64,000 nt of DNA from Massilia sp. 9I (GCF_902506415.1 NZ_LR733275.1:4750176-4814175), one strand, 5' to 3'; positions 34,402 to 43,866 are shown, numbered from the stretch's first letter. A program made the numbers and translations. Notes: generated by a model not told the origin, from the letters alone.

Positions 34402-34535
34402 GGTGGGCGGGGTAATGCCGGGCAATGCCCGGGATTACGAACGCCCACGCGCTGATTGTTTGCGGCGAGATCATCCGGCGCGAAAGCGGAGTCCTCGACA
34501 ATTACCGCGTGGGCGGACAAGCCGCCCACCCTACG
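34397..34535. repeat. Double-hairpin intergenic repeat, GTAGGGTGGGC family, copy pair 2
   Basis: Left arm CGTAGGGTGGGC (34397-34408) and right arm GCCCACCCTACG (34524-34535) are perfect 12-bp complements. A nested palindrome (about 34412-34439, GTAATGCCGGGCAATGCCCG...) lies in the left unit, and GTGGGCGG-acaag-CCGCCCAC in the right unit. The left arm contains the hemW stop codon and the right arm the stop codon of the convergent M28 peptidase. The element can act as a bidirectional hairpin between convergent genes. Confidence 0.88.
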
Positions 34536-35523
34536 TTTTCGTGGCACCCGCCAACGCGTCGATGGTACGCGCCAGGCCTTTGACCACCCGCGCCATGCTC
34601 GCGTAGTCAAGCTTGTCCGGCGTGTCCTCAGCCGTGTGATAGTAGGGATAACGCAGGAAGGCGGTATCCGTGATCATCAGGGCAGGGTAGCCCTGCCGGT
34701 TGTACGAACTGTGGTCCGACAGCGTCACGCCCATCACATGGGCCGGCGCGGCCAGGCCCTCGGCCGGGAAATCCGACTGCGCGCGGAAGGCCGCCAGCGC
34801 TTGGCGCACCAGCGCCGAGGATTCCAGCGTGCCCACAAAAGCGATGAAGTTGCCGCTGCTCGGGTACTGCTTCTCCAGCCCCGGCGGCAGCTTCTGGCTG
34901 TTCTTCTCCTGAGAATACCAGCCGATGGTTTCCAAAATGAGCGCGCCGGCTACGTTGTGGCCGCCCCGTTTGAGCGCGCGCGCATGCTGCATGCTGCCCA
35001 TCTCCTCGCCTATGAAGAAGGGCGGTTCCTCGTTCACGAAAAACACGAACTTCACTTCGGTGCCGCGGCTCGGCTGCATGGTCTTGAGCAGGCGCGCCAG
35101 TTCCAGCACCGCGGCGGTGCCGCTGCCGTTGTCGTTGGCGCCGGGCGCGCCGCGTGCGGAATCGTAGTGCGCGCCGACGATGAAGATCCGTTCCGGCTTC
35201 GCGCCGGCCACGGTGTTCGAGACCGAGACCTCGATGTTGCGCACCTTCTGGCCGTCGGCCTCGTACTCCTGGCGCGTCAAGCGGTAGCCGTAGCCTTCGA
35301 GCGTGGCCTCGATGTGGCGCGCGGCCTGTTCCAGCGCGCGCGGCCTGGCGGTGTTGTGCTCCTCGCTGGCGATCGCCTCCACATGATTGCGCAGGCGGGT
35401 GGCGAGTTCCGGGCCGGGGCTGGTGGGAGGGGCGGAGTCGGTTTCCAAGGTCAAGGTAGCCAGCGCGACCGCCAGCAGGATCAGGATCAGGACTTTCCAG
35501 TGTGAGCGTGCGAATTTGCGCAT
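34531..35523 (-). CDS. M28-family metallopeptidase, membrane-anchored or exported
   Basis: A 330-residue M28 peptidase (aminopeptidase type). Residues 10-26 form one hydrophobic segment, a signal anchor with no clear cleavage site. The zinc ligands fit His119 (VGAHYDS), Asp131 (GANDNGSG), Glu165/Glu166 (FFVNEEPPFF), a Glu in ILETIGW and His in YYHTAEDTP. It probably acts in the periplasm on peptides. The ATG at 35523 gives a good N-terminus; a TTG at 35547 would add eight residues. It is convergent with hemW. Confidence 0.88.
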   Translation of the reverse strand: MRKFARSHWKVLILILLAVALATLTLETDSAPPTSPGPELATRLRNHVEAIASEEHNTARPRALEQAARHIEATLEGYGYRLTRQEYEADGQKVRNIEVSVSNTVAGAKPERIFIVGAHYDSARGAPGANDNGSGTAAVLELARLLKTMQPSRGTEVKFVFFVNEEPPFFIGEEMGSMQHARALKRGGHNVAGALILETIGWYSQEKNSQKLPPGLEKQYPSSGNFIAFVGTLESSALVRQALAAFRAQSDFPAEGLAAPAHVMGVTLSDHSSYNRQGYPALMITDTAFLRYPYYHTAEDTPDKLDYASMARVVKGLARTIDALAGATKT

Positions 35524-35640
35524 GACAGTCGGGCGGCGAGCCTGCAAGCGTTCATGCGTCCAGTGTAGCGAGCTTGCGAATCTGGCATCGCTTCAATTCC
35601 GCGCTTCAATTCGTGCCCGCTTCAGGAAACGCCGGCGAAA

Positions 35641-35668
35641 AAAAACCGGGCTGCGCACAGCCCGGTTT
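35641..35668 (-). terminator. Terminator after the RND efflux operon
   Basis: AAAACCGGGCTG (35641-35652) and its complement to 35668, with T runs in both directions, 20 nt after the stop of the outer-membrane component. It works for the minus-strand efflux operon and isolates it from the M28 gene downstream. Confidence 0.88.
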
Positions 35669-35688
35669 TCGGTAAAGCGAAGAACAGC

Positions 35689-37119
35689 TCAGCGCGAAGC
35701 CACCGGCGTCGCGGCCTCGGTCCAGCCGCCGCCCAGCACGCTGTACAGCGTGACCTGGTTCTGCAGGCGCTGCAGGTTGGCCTGCACCGCCTGCTGCTGC
35801 GCCTGGAACAGCGCGCGCTGGGCGTCCAGCAGCTCGAGGTAGCTGGCTGCGCCGTTCCGGTAGCGCAGGTCCGCCAGGTTGAAGCGGTCGCCTTCCGCCT
35901 CCGCCACCGCACGCTGCGCGCGCAGCTGCTCGCTGAAGGTCGACTGGCCCGCCAGCGCGTCCGCCACTTCGCGGAAAGCCTGCTGGATCGAGCGCTCGTA
36001 CTGCGCCACTGCGATGTCGCGCTGCGCACGGGCCGAGCCCAGCACCGCCGTGTTGCGGCCGTAGTCGAAGATCGGCAGGATCGCCTGCGGCGCGAAGGTC
36101 CAGCCGAAGGTGCCGGACTTGAACAGTCCCGACAGCTCGGTGCTGGCGCTGCCCACGCTGCCCGTCAGCGTAATGCGCGGGAAGAAGTTGGCGCGCGCCG
36201 CGCCGATGTTGGCATTGGCCGCGATCAGCTGCTGCTCGGCCGAACGGATGTCCGGACGGTTCGCCAGCAAGTCCGAAGGCAGGCCGGCCGGCAGGTCAGG
36301 CAGCTCGGTGGTGGCCAGGGTGGCGCCGGCGGCTGCGCTTGCCGGCACCGGGGTGCCCACCAGCAGGGTCAGGAGGTTGATGTCCTGCGCACGCTGGCGC
36401 TGCTGCGCCGCGAGCGTGGCCAGCGCGGTCTCGACCAGCGAGCGCGCCTGCTGCAGTTCGAAGCGCGACGCGACGCCGTTGTCGAAGCGCAGCTGGGTCA
36501 GGCGCATCGATTCCTGGCGCGTGCCCAGGGTCTGCTGGGTGATCGCCAGCAGCTCTTCGTCCGCCAGCAGCTGCAGGTAGACGTTGGCCACCGAGGAGAT
36601 CAGGCTGATCTGCGCCGACTTGCGCGCCTCCTCGGTCGCCAGGTACTGCGCCAGCGCCGCCTGCGACAGGTTGCGCACGCGGCCGAACAGGTCGAGCTCG
36701 AAAGCGGAAACCGAGAAGCCCGACTGGTACAGGCTCGAGATCGGCTGGTCCTCGCCGGTGGTCTGGCGCTGGCCGCTGATACCCAGGCCCACGGTCGGCA
36801 GGCGATCGGCGCGGGTGATGCGGTATTGCGAACGGGCCTGCTCGATGTTGGCGATCGAGACGCGCAGGTCACGGTTGTTGGTGAGCGCCTGTTCGATCAG
36901 GCTGCGCAGGCGCGCGTCCGGGAAGAAGCGCTGCCAGGCGATGCTCGCCGGCGCCTCGTTCGCCAGCTGGGCGGCGGGGGCGCTGGCGGCCTTCGGCAGC
37001 TCGGGGAAGGCCTGGGCCACCGGAGCCGCCGGACGCTCGTACTTCGGCGCCAGCGACATGCAGCCTGCCAGCATCATTGCCAGAGCCAGCGGAGTCAGTT
37101 TTTTCATCGTATCGATCAT
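35689..37119 (-). CDS. RND efflux outer-membrane channel lipoprotein (OprM/NodT family)
   Basis: A 476-residue TolC-like outer-membrane factor. A lipoprotein signal ends at LAGC (about residue 20), and two OEP repeats follow. Typical family segments are QYRITRADRLPTVGLGISGQ, LLANRPDIRSAEQQLIAANA and ANFFPRITLTGSVGSASTEL. It forms the exit duct of the tripartite pump. The start ATG at 37119 has AAGGA about 8 nt upstream and overlaps the pump gene by 4 nt. Third gene of adaptor-pump-channel. Confidence 0.94.
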   Translation of the reverse strand: MIDTMKKLTPLALAMMLAGCMSLAPKYERPAAPVAQAFPELPKAASAPAAQLANEAPASIAWQRFFPDARLRSLIEQALTNNRDLRVSIANIEQARSQYRITRADRLPTVGLGISGQRQTTGEDQPISSLYQSGFSVSAFELDLFGRVRNLSQAALAQYLATEEARKSAQISLISSVANVYLQLLADEELLAITQQTLGTRQESMRLTQLRFDNGVASRFELQQARSLVETALATLAAQQRQRAQDINLLTLLVGTPVPASAAAGATLATTELPDLPAGLPSDLLANRPDIRSAEQQLIAANANIGAARANFFPRITLTGSVGSASTELSGLFKSGTFGWTFAPQAILPIFDYGRNTAVLGSARAQRDIAVAQYERSIQQAFREVADALAGQSTFSEQLRAQRAVAEAEGDRFNLADLRYRNGAASYLELLDAQRALFQAQQQAVQANLQRLQNQVTLYSVLGGGWTEAATPVASR

Positions 37120-40100
37120 GGTTGTTTTCCTTCGACTGCCGAAGCGGTGTCTCCGTGGTGCGCATACTTCTCGGTCTGGCGCTTGCTGCCCTTGAAGATC
37201 TTGCGGACCACGACGAAGAACAGCGGGACGAACAGCACGCCCAGCGTGGAAGCCGTAATCATACCGCCCATCACGCCGGTACCGATCGCGCGCTGCGATG
37301 CCGAGCCGGCGCCGCCTGCGATGACCAGGGGCAGCACGCCCAGGATGAAGGCCATCGAGGTCATGATGATCGGGCGGAAGCGCAGGTGCGCCGCCTCGAT
37401 CGCCGCTTCCGCCGGCGACTTGCCCTGCGCCTGCAGGTCCTTCGCGAACTCGATGATCAGCACCGCGTTCTTCGCGGCCAGGCCGACGATGGTCACCAGG
37501 CCGATCTTGAAGTACACGTCGTTCGGGTAGCTGCGCATCAACGCCGCCAGCACCGCGCCCAGGATACCGAAAGGCACCACCAGCAGCACCGACACCGGGA
37601 TCGTCCAGCTTTCATACAGCGCGGCCAGGGCCAGGAAGATCGCCAGCAGCGAGAAGGCCATCAGGATGCCCATGGTGCCGCCCGAGAGCTGTTCTTCGCG
37701 CGACTGGCCGGTCCATTCGAAGGCGAAGCCCGGCGGCAGCTTGGCGGCCAGCTTCTCCATTTCGGCCAGCGCGTCGCCGGTCGAATAGCCAGGCTTGGCG
37801 TCGCCCGAGATGCTCATCGCCGGATAGCCGTTGTAGCGCAGGGTCTGCATCGGGCCGGTCACCCAGCGCGTGGTCGCGAACGAGGACAGCGGCACCGGCT
37901 GGCCTTGCGTATTGAGCGCGTTCAGGCGCAGCAGGTCGTCCGGCTGCATGCGGGCGCTGGCATCGGCCTGCACCACGACACGCTGCAGGCGGCCGGCGTT
38001 CGGGAAGTCGTTCACGTACGACGAACCGAGCGAGGTCGAGATCGCGGTGTTGATCGCGTCGAAGGTGACGCCGAGCGCCTGCGCCTTGTCGCGGTCGATG
38101 TCGAGCATCACCTGCGGCGCGTCCTCCAGGCCTTCCGGACGCACGCCGGCCAGGATCGGGCTCTGCGCCGCCATGCCGAGCAGCTGGTTACGCGCCGCCA
38201 GCAGGGCATTGTGGCCGTTGCCGCCACGGTCCTGCAGGCGGAAGCTGAAGCCGGTGCCGCGGCCCAGTTCGGGAATCGGCGGCGGCGACAGCGCAAAGAT
38301 GAAGGCATCGCGCACGCCCGACAGGCCGCCGATGATGCGGCCGGCCAGGTCCTGCGCGCTCGAACCTTCGCCCTTGCGCTCGCTCCAGTCCTTCAGCGGG
38401 ATGAAGGCCAGCGCCATGTTCTGGCCGGCGCCCGAGAACGAGAAGCCCAGCACGCTGACCATGTTGGCCACTTCCGGCTGCTTCATGATGAAGGCTTCGG
38501 CGGTGCGCATCACCTCATTGGTGCGTTCGAGCGTGGCGCCCGGCGGCAGCTGGATGTTGGCGATCACGTAGCCCTGGTCTTCGTTCGGCAGGAAGGAGTT
38601 CGGCATGCGGGTGAACAGCAGCGCGACCAGGCCGCACACCAGCACGAAGCCGACCAGCGCGCGGCCGGAGCCGCGAATCAGCTTGCCGACCCAGCCTTCG
38701 TAGCCCTTGGCGGTCTTGGCGAAGCGGCGGTTGAACCAGCCGAAGAAGCCGCGCTTCTCGTGGTGGTGGCCGGCTTCGACGGGTTTCAAGAGGTGCGCGC
38801 ACAGGGCAGGGGTGAGGGACAGCGCCAGGAAGGCCGAGAAGGCGATCGAGGACACCATCACCACCGCGAACTGGCGGTAGATGTTACCGACGGCGCCGGC
38901 GAAGAAGGCCAGCGGCACGAACACCGACATCAGGACCACCGTCACGCCGACGATCGCGCCGGAGATCTGGCCCATCGCCTTGCGCGTGGCTTCCAGCGGC
39001 GGCAGGCCCTCTTCGGACATGATGCGCTCGACGTTCTCGACGACCACGATGGCGTCGTCGACCACGATACCGATCACCAGCACCATGCCGAACATGGTCA
39101 GCACGTTGATCGAATAGCCCAGCGCCAGCAGCGTGCCCAGCGAGCCGAGCAGCGCGACCGGCACCACGATGGTCGGGATCACCGTGTAGCGGAAGTTCTG
39201 CAGGAACAGGTACATCACCAGGAACACCAGCACCAGCGCTTCGACCAGGGTATGCAGCACCTGCTCGATCGAGATGTCGATGAACTTCGAGCTGTCGAAT
39301 GGCACGGTGGCCTTCATCCCGGCCGGGAAGAATTTCGACAGCTGGTCCATGCGTTCGCGCACCAGGCGCGCGGTTTCCAGCGCGTTGCCCGACGGCGCCA
39401 GCTGCACGCCGATACCGGTGGAAGGCTTGCCGTTCAGGCGCGCCGAAGTACCGTAGGCCTGGCCGCCGATCTCGATGCGCGCCACGTCCTTCAGGCGCAC
39501 GGTCGAGCCGTCCGGATTCGCGCGCAGCACGATGTTGCCGAACTGTTCGACGGTCGAGAGCTGGCCGGTCACGACCACGGTCGCGTTGATTTCCTGGCCC
39601 TTGGCCAGCGGCAGTTCACCGATGGTGCCCGAGGCCACCTGGGCGTTCTGGCTGCGGATTGCGTTGTTGACGTCGGCCGGCGACAGGCGGAAGCCCACCA
39701 GCTTGGCCGGGTCGATCCAGATGCGCATCGCGCGCTCGGTACCGAACAGCTGCGCGGTACCGACGCCCTTGATACGCTGGATTTCAGGCAGCACCGTGCG
39801 CGAGGCGTAGTCGCCCAGCGCGATCGGGTCCCACTTCGGATCGTCCGAGGAGAGGATGGTAAACAGCAGGAAGTTCGCGCGCACCTTGTCGACGCGCACG
39901 CCCTGCTGGTTCACCGCCGCCGGCAGGCGCGGAGCCGCGCGCGACAGGCGGTTCTGCACGTCCACCTGTGCGAGTTCCGGGTTGGTGCCGGTTTCGAAAG
40001 TCAGGGTGATCGAGCCGCTGCCGTTGGCGGTGCTGCTCGATTCCATGTAAACGAGGCCTGGGGAACCGTTCATCTCGCGTTCGATGACGGAGATGACCGA

Positions 40101-40277
40101 GTCTTCCAGGGTCTGTGCCGAGGCGCCCGGGTAGGCGGCGTTGATCACGATCGATGGCGGGGCCACGTTCGGATACTGTGCGATCGGCAGCTGGGTGATC
40201 GACACGCCGCCGATCACCATGATGAACAGCGCGATCACCCAGGCAAAAATGGGGCGGTCAATAAAAAAACGAGCCAT
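37116..40277 (-). CDS. RND multidrug efflux pump (AcrB/MexB type)
   Basis: A 1053-residue HAE1-type RND transporter with 12 predicted membrane helices and two large periplasmic loops. MARFFIDRPIFAWVIALFIM is the typical start. The proton-relay Asp pair is in VIGIVVDDAIVVVENVER (about 400-417), and FGILGAVLAALMR and GLVTIVGLAAKNAVLIIEFA are the usual C-terminal half motifs. It exports drugs, detergents or other hydrophobic compounds with the flanking adaptor and channel. Full length. Confidence 0.97.
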   Translation of the reverse strand: MARFFIDRPIFAWVIALFIMVIGGVSITQLPIAQYPNVAPPSIVINAAYPGASAQTLEDSVISVIEREMNGSPGLVYMESSSTANGSGSITLTFETGTNPELAQVDVQNRLSRAAPRLPAAVNQQGVRVDKVRANFLLFTILSSDDPKWDPIALGDYASRTVLPEIQRIKGVGTAQLFGTERAMRIWIDPAKLVGFRLSPADVNNAIRSQNAQVASGTIGELPLAKGQEINATVVVTGQLSTVEQFGNIVLRANPDGSTVRLKDVARIEIGGQAYGTSARLNGKPSTGIGVQLAPSGNALETARLVRERMDQLSKFFPAGMKATVPFDSSKFIDISIEQVLHTLVEALVLVFLVMYLFLQNFRYTVIPTIVVPVALLGSLGTLLALGYSINVLTMFGMVLVIGIVVDDAIVVVENVERIMSEEGLPPLEATRKAMGQISGAIVGVTVVLMSVFVPLAFFAGAVGNIYRQFAVVMVSSIAFSAFLALSLTPALCAHLLKPVEAGHHHEKRGFFGWFNRRFAKTAKGYEGWVGKLIRGSGRALVGFVLVCGLVALLFTRMPNSFLPNEDQGYVIANIQLPPGATLERTNEVMRTAEAFIMKQPEVANMVSVLGFSFSGAGQNMALAFIPLKDWSERKGEGSSAQDLAGRIIGGLSGVRDAFIFALSPPPIPELGRGTGFSFRLQDRGGNGHNALLAARNQLLGMAAQSPILAGVRPEGLEDAPQVMLDIDRDKAQALGVTFDAINTAISTSLGSSYVNDFPNAGRLQRVVVQADASARMQPDDLLRLNALNTQGQPVPLSSFATTRWVTGPMQTLRYNGYPAMSISGDAKPGYSTGDALAEMEKLAAKLPPGFAFEWTGQSREEQLSGGTMGILMAFSLLAIFLALAALYESWTIPVSVLLVVPFGILGAVLAALMRSYPNDVYFKIGLVTIVGLAAKNAVLIIEFAKDLQAQGKSPAEAAIEAAHLRFRPIIMTSMAFILGVLPLVIAGGAGSASQRAIGTGVMGGMITASTLGVLFVPLFFVVVRKIFKGSKRQTEKYAHHGDTASAVEGKQP

Positions 40278-40306
40278 TGCTTAGTCCTGTTCTGTTCCTG
40301 CGGCGC

Positions 40307-41596
40307 TTAGCGGCGCGGCGTGCCTGCGGCCGGGGTGGCGCTGGTGGTGGAGCCGGACGGCGCCGAGGCCGGGACCTGGCCCGCGGTCTGGGCGGCAGCG
40401 GCGCCCGCGCTGGCGGTGCTTGGGGCCGGCGCTGCCGCGTTCGAGGTCCACGGCACCGGCTTGACCGGGGTACCCGGCGGCAGCATCTGCAGCTTCTGGA
40501 AGCCGTCCACCATCACGCGTTCGCCTTCCTTCAGGCCATCGGTGACGATCCAGTTCGAGCCCTGCTGCGAGCCGATCTTGACGACGCGCTGGGCCGGCTT
40601 GTTGTCGGCGCCGACCACCATCAGGGTGTCGCCCTGCTGGCCGCCGCGGGTAACGGCCTGCTGTGGCACCACGATGCCGTTCGGGATCTGGGCCTGGGCC
40701 AGGCGCACGCGCACGTATTGGCCAGGCAGCAGGGCATTGCCCGGGTTGGCGATGGTCGCGCGCAGGGTGACCTGGCCGGTGCTCGGGTCGACGGTAATGT
40801 CGGAGAACTGCAGGCGGCCCTTGGTGGCCAGTTCGGTGCCGTCGTCGAGGATCACGCTGACCGAGGCATCGGAACCGCCGCCGGCCTGCTTGCGCAGACG
40901 CTGCAGCTCGCTGGCCGACTGGGTGATGTTCAGGTACATCGAATCGGTCTGCTGGATCAGGGCCAGTTCGGTGGCCTGGGTGGCAGAGACCAGCGCACCT
41001 TCGGTCACCAGCGCGCGGCCGATGCGGCCCGAGATCGGGGCATACACGTTGGCGTAGCCGGTGTTGATCTGGGCGATGCGCACCTGGGCGCGGGCGGCCG
41101 CCACGGCGGCTTCGGCCTGCTTCTGGGCGGCGACGGCGTTGGTGTATTCCTGCTTGCTGACGGCCTGCGCCTCGACCAGCGGCTTGTAGCGCTCGGCCAG
41201 GGCGGTGGCCTGGTTCAGGGTCGCCTGGGCGCTGCCGACGTCGGCCTGGGCCGCGGCGAGGCGCGCCTGGTAGGGCGCCGGGTCGATCTGGAACAGCGAC
41301 TGGCCCTGCTTGACGATGCTGCCTTCGGTGAACAGGCGCTTGAGCACCACGCCATCGACACGCGCGCGCACCTGCGAGGTGCGGATCGGTTCGGCTCTAG
41401 CCGGCAGTTCGGTCAGCAGCGCGACCGGCTCGTATTTGGTGGTGATGACGCCGACTTCCGGCGCCGGCATGCCGCCGCCGGGTCCGCCTGCGGCAGGGGC
41501 GGCGTCTTTCTTGCCGCAGCCCGAGAGCAGGGCTAGCGCGACCAGGGTGCCGGCGGCGATGCGGGTCAGGGAAAGGGAGGAGTGGTCTGAGCGCAT
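40307..41596 (-). CDS. RND efflux periplasmic adaptor (AcrA/MexA type) lipoprotein
   Basis: A 429-residue membrane-fusion protein. The signal ends at lipobox LLSGC (about residue 27). Lipoyl and hairpin parts include SQVRARVDGVVLKRLFTEGS and GSIVKQGQSLFQIDPAPYQA, and NVYAPISGRIGRALVTEGAL completes the barrel. The last 40 residues are Ala/Ser/Pro-rich and probably disordered. First gene of the operon, 29 nt before the pump, divergent from the TetR gene. Confidence 0.95.
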   Translation of the reverse strand: MRSDHSSLSLTRIAAGTLVALALLSGCGKKDAAPAAGGPGGGMPAPEVGVITTKYEPVALLTELPARAEPIRTSQVRARVDGVVLKRLFTEGSIVKQGQSLFQIDPAPYQARLAAAQADVGSAQATLNQATALAERYKPLVEAQAVSKQEYTNAVAAQKQAEAAVAAARAQVRIAQINTGYANVYAPISGRIGRALVTEGALVSATQATELALIQQTDSMYLNITQSASELQRLRKQAGGGSDASVSVILDDGTELATKGRLQFSDITVDPSTGQVTLRATIANPGNALLPGQYVRVRLAQAQIPNGIVVPQQAVTRGGQQGDTLMVVGADNKPAQRVVKIGSQQGSNWIVTDGLKEGERVMVDGFQKLQMLPPGTPVKPVPWTSNAAAPAPSTASAGAAAAQTAGQVPASAPSGSTTSATPAAGTPRR

Positions 41597-41750
41597 TACG
41601 TATGCTTCCTTCTCATTGTTGTTTCGACATCCGGCGCAGACACTTCCACTGCACTCGAATCGTCACTGGCTTTTACGAACAGTTTTATATACTATCACGG
41701 CTGTATGTTTATTGCCGGACACCCCTTCAAACGGGAGGGCACTGAAAAAA
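41597..41750. promoter_or_regulatory. Shared promoter/operator region of the RND operon and TetR gene
   Basis: This 154-bp divergent region has an AT-rich core, TTTTATATACTAT (about 41682-41694), that could supply -10 elements on either strand. Imperfect inverted arms ACGAACAG and CTGTATGT (six of eight complementary) flank it. It is the expected site where the TetR protein represses both genes. The exact operator is not certain. Confidence 0.5.
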
Positions 41751-42371
41751 ATGGCGCGTAAAACGAAAGCGGAAGCCGCGGCGACCCGCGACAGCATCCT
41801 GGATGCTGCTGAAAGATTGTTTGCTGAACAAGGCGTCTCAAGGACGACTTTACAGCATATTGCAAGCGCTGCGGGCGTGACGCGCGGTGCGATCTATTGG
41901 CATTTCCTGGACAAGGGCGCGCTGTTCAACGCCATGTTCGACCGCGCCAAGATGCCGATGGACGAGGCGATGCAGGTGCTCGACAACCAGCGCGACGTGA
42001 AGGACCCCTTGCAATGCCTGCGCGACGACATGATGACGGTGCTGCGCATCGTGGTCGAGGACGAGAAGGCGCGCCGCGTGTTCGAGATCGCTACCCTGAA
42101 AACCGAATTCATCGACGAGGTGGATTCGGTGCGCGCGCGCCGGCGCGAATCGATCGGCTTGTGGCAGGACCGGATGGAAGGGCACCTGAAGCAGGCGCAG
42201 GAAAAAGGCCTGCTACGCGCGGGTGTGGAAACGCTGGCGGCCGCGCAGGGCGGCTGGATCATGGTCGATGGCCTGATCCGCAACTGGATCTTCGAGCCGA
42301 CCATGTTCGACTTGATGACCTTGGGCGGGACGGTGATCGATACCTATCTGGATGGCTTGCGGGCGGCGTAA
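41751..42371 (+). CDS. TetR/AcrR-family repressor of the RND efflux operon
   Basis: A 206-residue TetR regulator. The N-terminal helix-turn-helix (about 10-58; ILDAAERLFAEQGVSRTTLQ, then AAGVTRGAIYWHFLDK) is of the AcrR/TtgR/NalC type, and the C-terminal helical domain would bind the pumped compounds. It lies divergent from the adaptor gene, the standard layout of a local efflux repressor. The ATG at 41751 has GGGAGG about 12 nt upstream. Confidence 0.93.
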   Translation: MARKTKAEAAATRDSILDAAERLFAEQGVSRTTLQHIASAAGVTRGAIYWHFLDKGALFNAMFDRAKMPMDEAMQVLDNQRDVKDPLQCLRDDMMTVLRIVVEDEKARRVFEIATLKTEFIDEVDSVRARRRESIGLWQDRMEGHLKQAQEKGLLRAGVETLAAAQGGWIMVDGLIRNWIFEPTMFDLMTLGGTVIDTYLDGLRAA

Positions 42372-42389
42372 ACCGCCGCCCCATGTGAG

Positions 42390-42415
42390 AAGCGCACCCG
42401 AGGGTGCGCTTTCTT
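42390..42415. terminator. Bidirectional terminator between the TetR gene and tal
   Basis: AAGCGCACCC (42390-42399) pairs perfectly with GGGTGCGCTT (42402-42411), followed by TTTC...TTT on the plus strand. It serves tetR on the plus strand and tal, which ends at 42418, on the other. Confidence 0.85.
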
Positions 42416-42417
42416 GT

Positions 42418-43350
42418 TTACTTCTTCATCTCTTCGATCATCTTCTTCAGCTTGATCGAGTCGGCCACGAAGGCGCGGATGCCTTCAGCCAGCTTCTCGG
42501 TCCCCATCGCGTCTTCGTTCAGCATGAAGCGGAAGGTCTTCTCGTCGACGGTGATCTTGTCGATGTCGGCGCTGGCGTCGGTCGTCAGCTTGCGCTCGAC
42601 CGGCGCCTCGGTGTCGGCCAGCTTCTGCAGCAGGTCCGGCGAGATGGTCAGCAGGTCGCAGCCCGCCAGTTCCAGGATCTGCGAGGTGTTGCGGAAGCTC
42701 GCGCCCATCACTTCGGTCTTGTAGCCGAACTTGCGGTAGTACTGGTAGATGCGCTTGACCGACTGCACGCCCGGATCGTCCGCGCCGGTGTACTCGGTAC
42801 CGGTCGACTTCTTGTACCAGTCGTAGATGCGGCCGACGAACGGCGAGATCAGCTTGACGCCGGCGTCGGCGCAGGCAATCGCCTGGCACAGCGAGAACAG
42901 CAGGGTCAGGTTGCAGTGGATGCCTTCCTTCTCCAGGATCTCGGCGGCGCGGATGCCTTCCCAGGTCGAGGCGATCTTGATCAGGACGCGCTCGCGCGAA
43001 ACGCCGGCCTTTTCGTACAGGGCGATCAGCTCGCGGCCCTTGGCGACGGTGGCTTCGGTGTCGAAGGAGAGGGCGGCGTCGATCTCGGTCGAGACGCGGC
43101 CCGGCACGTACTTCAGGATCTCGACGCCGAAACCGATCAGGAGGTTGTCGACGATTTCATCGACCGTCGCGTGCGGCGCGTCGGCGATCGCCTTTTCCAG
43201 CAGCGGGCGGTATTCCGGCTTCTGCACGGCCTTCAGGATCAGCGACGGGTTGGTGGTCGCATCCTGCGGCGCGTAGGCCTTGATCGACTGGAAGTCGCCG
43301 GTGTCGGCGACCACGGTGGTGTACTGCTTGAGCTGTTCGAGTTGGTTCAT
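42418..43350 (-). CDS. tal: Transaldolase
   Basis: A 310-residue transaldolase of the E. coli TalB type, moving a dihydroxyacetone unit between sugar phosphates in the pentose phosphate pathway. The Schiff-base Lys lies in RVLIKIASTWEGIRAAEIL. DATTNPSLILKA near residue 31 and NLTLLFSLCQAIACADAGVK are diagnostic. It lies 18 nt downstream of the fRMsr gene and is the last gene of the zwf-hexR series. Confidence 0.97.
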   Translation of the reverse strand: MNQLEQLKQYTTVVADTGDFQSIKAYAPQDATTNPSLILKAVQKPEYRPLLEKAIADAPHATVDEIVDNLLIGFGVEILKYVPGRVSTEIDAALSFDTEATVAKGRELIALYEKAGVSRERVLIKIASTWEGIRAAEILEKEGIHCNLTLLFSLCQAIACADAGVKLISPFVGRIYDWYKKSTGTEYTGADDPGVQSVKRIYQYYRKFGYKTEVMGASFRNTSQILELAGCDLLTISPDLLQKLADTEAPVERKLTTDASADIDKITVDEKTFRFMLNEDAMGTEKLAEGIRAFVADSIKLKKMIEEMKK

Positions 43351-43368
43351 GGCGGGATGGAGTGCAGA

Positions 43369-43866
43369 TTAAAAGTCGGTGCCGTCGATGAAGGCGGCGA
43401 GCATTTCTTCGAGGCCGGCGCGGTCCTCGTCCGAGAAGCGGTCCGGCAGTGGGCTGTCGATATCGAACACGCCCAGCAGTTCGCCGTCCTTGATCACCGG
43501 GATCACGATCTCCGATGCGGAGGCCGAATCGCAGGCGATGTGGCCCGGGAAGGCATGCACGTCCGGCACGACGATGGTCTTGCGCTCGACCGCGGTGGCG
43601 CCGCAGACGCCGCGCCCGAAGGGAATGCGGGCGCAGGCAGGTTTACCCTGGAACGGCCCGACCAGCAGGTCATTGCCGTCGCCCTTGCGCGCCGGGACGG
43701 TGAAGTAGAAGCCGGCCCAGTTCAGGTCGGCCAGGGTGTCGTAGACGAGAGCGGAAAACTGGGCGGCATTCGCCATCAGATTGCGTTCGCCTTCGAGGAC
43801 GCTCTCGACCTGGCGCACCAGCAGGGCGTAGTCGGGGCGGGAGCTGCGTTCGGGATTGATGTGCAT
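43369..43866 (-). CDS. msrC: Free methionine-(R)-sulfoxide reductase (GAF fold)
   Basis: A 165-residue GAF-domain protein of the fRMsr family. The three redox cysteines are present at 78 (PACARIPF), 88 (GVCGATA) and 112 (HIACDSASASEI), spaced as in the characterised enzymes. LNWAGFYF and GVFDIDSP complete the pattern. It reduces free methionine-R-sulfoxide using thioredoxin. It sits between hexR and tal on the same strand; the NADPH made by Zwf could support it. Confidence 0.92.
   Translation of the reverse strand: MHINPERSSRPDYALLVRQVESVLEGERNLMANAAQFSALVYDTLADLNWAGFYFTVPARKGDGNDLLVGPFQGKPACARIPFGRGVCGATAVERKTIVVPDVHAFPGHIACDSASASEIVIPVIKDGELLGVFDIDSPLPDRFSDEDRAGLEEMLAAFIDGTDF

Noticed and set aside
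37077..40310. A 1077-codon open frame on the plus strand opposite the RND pump gene
   Set aside because: It is very rich in His, Gln, Arg and Ala, has no domain, and mirrors the high-GC third-position bias of the real minus-strand gene. The same applies to the long antisense frames at 20262-22226, 44946-46304 and 46512-48812.
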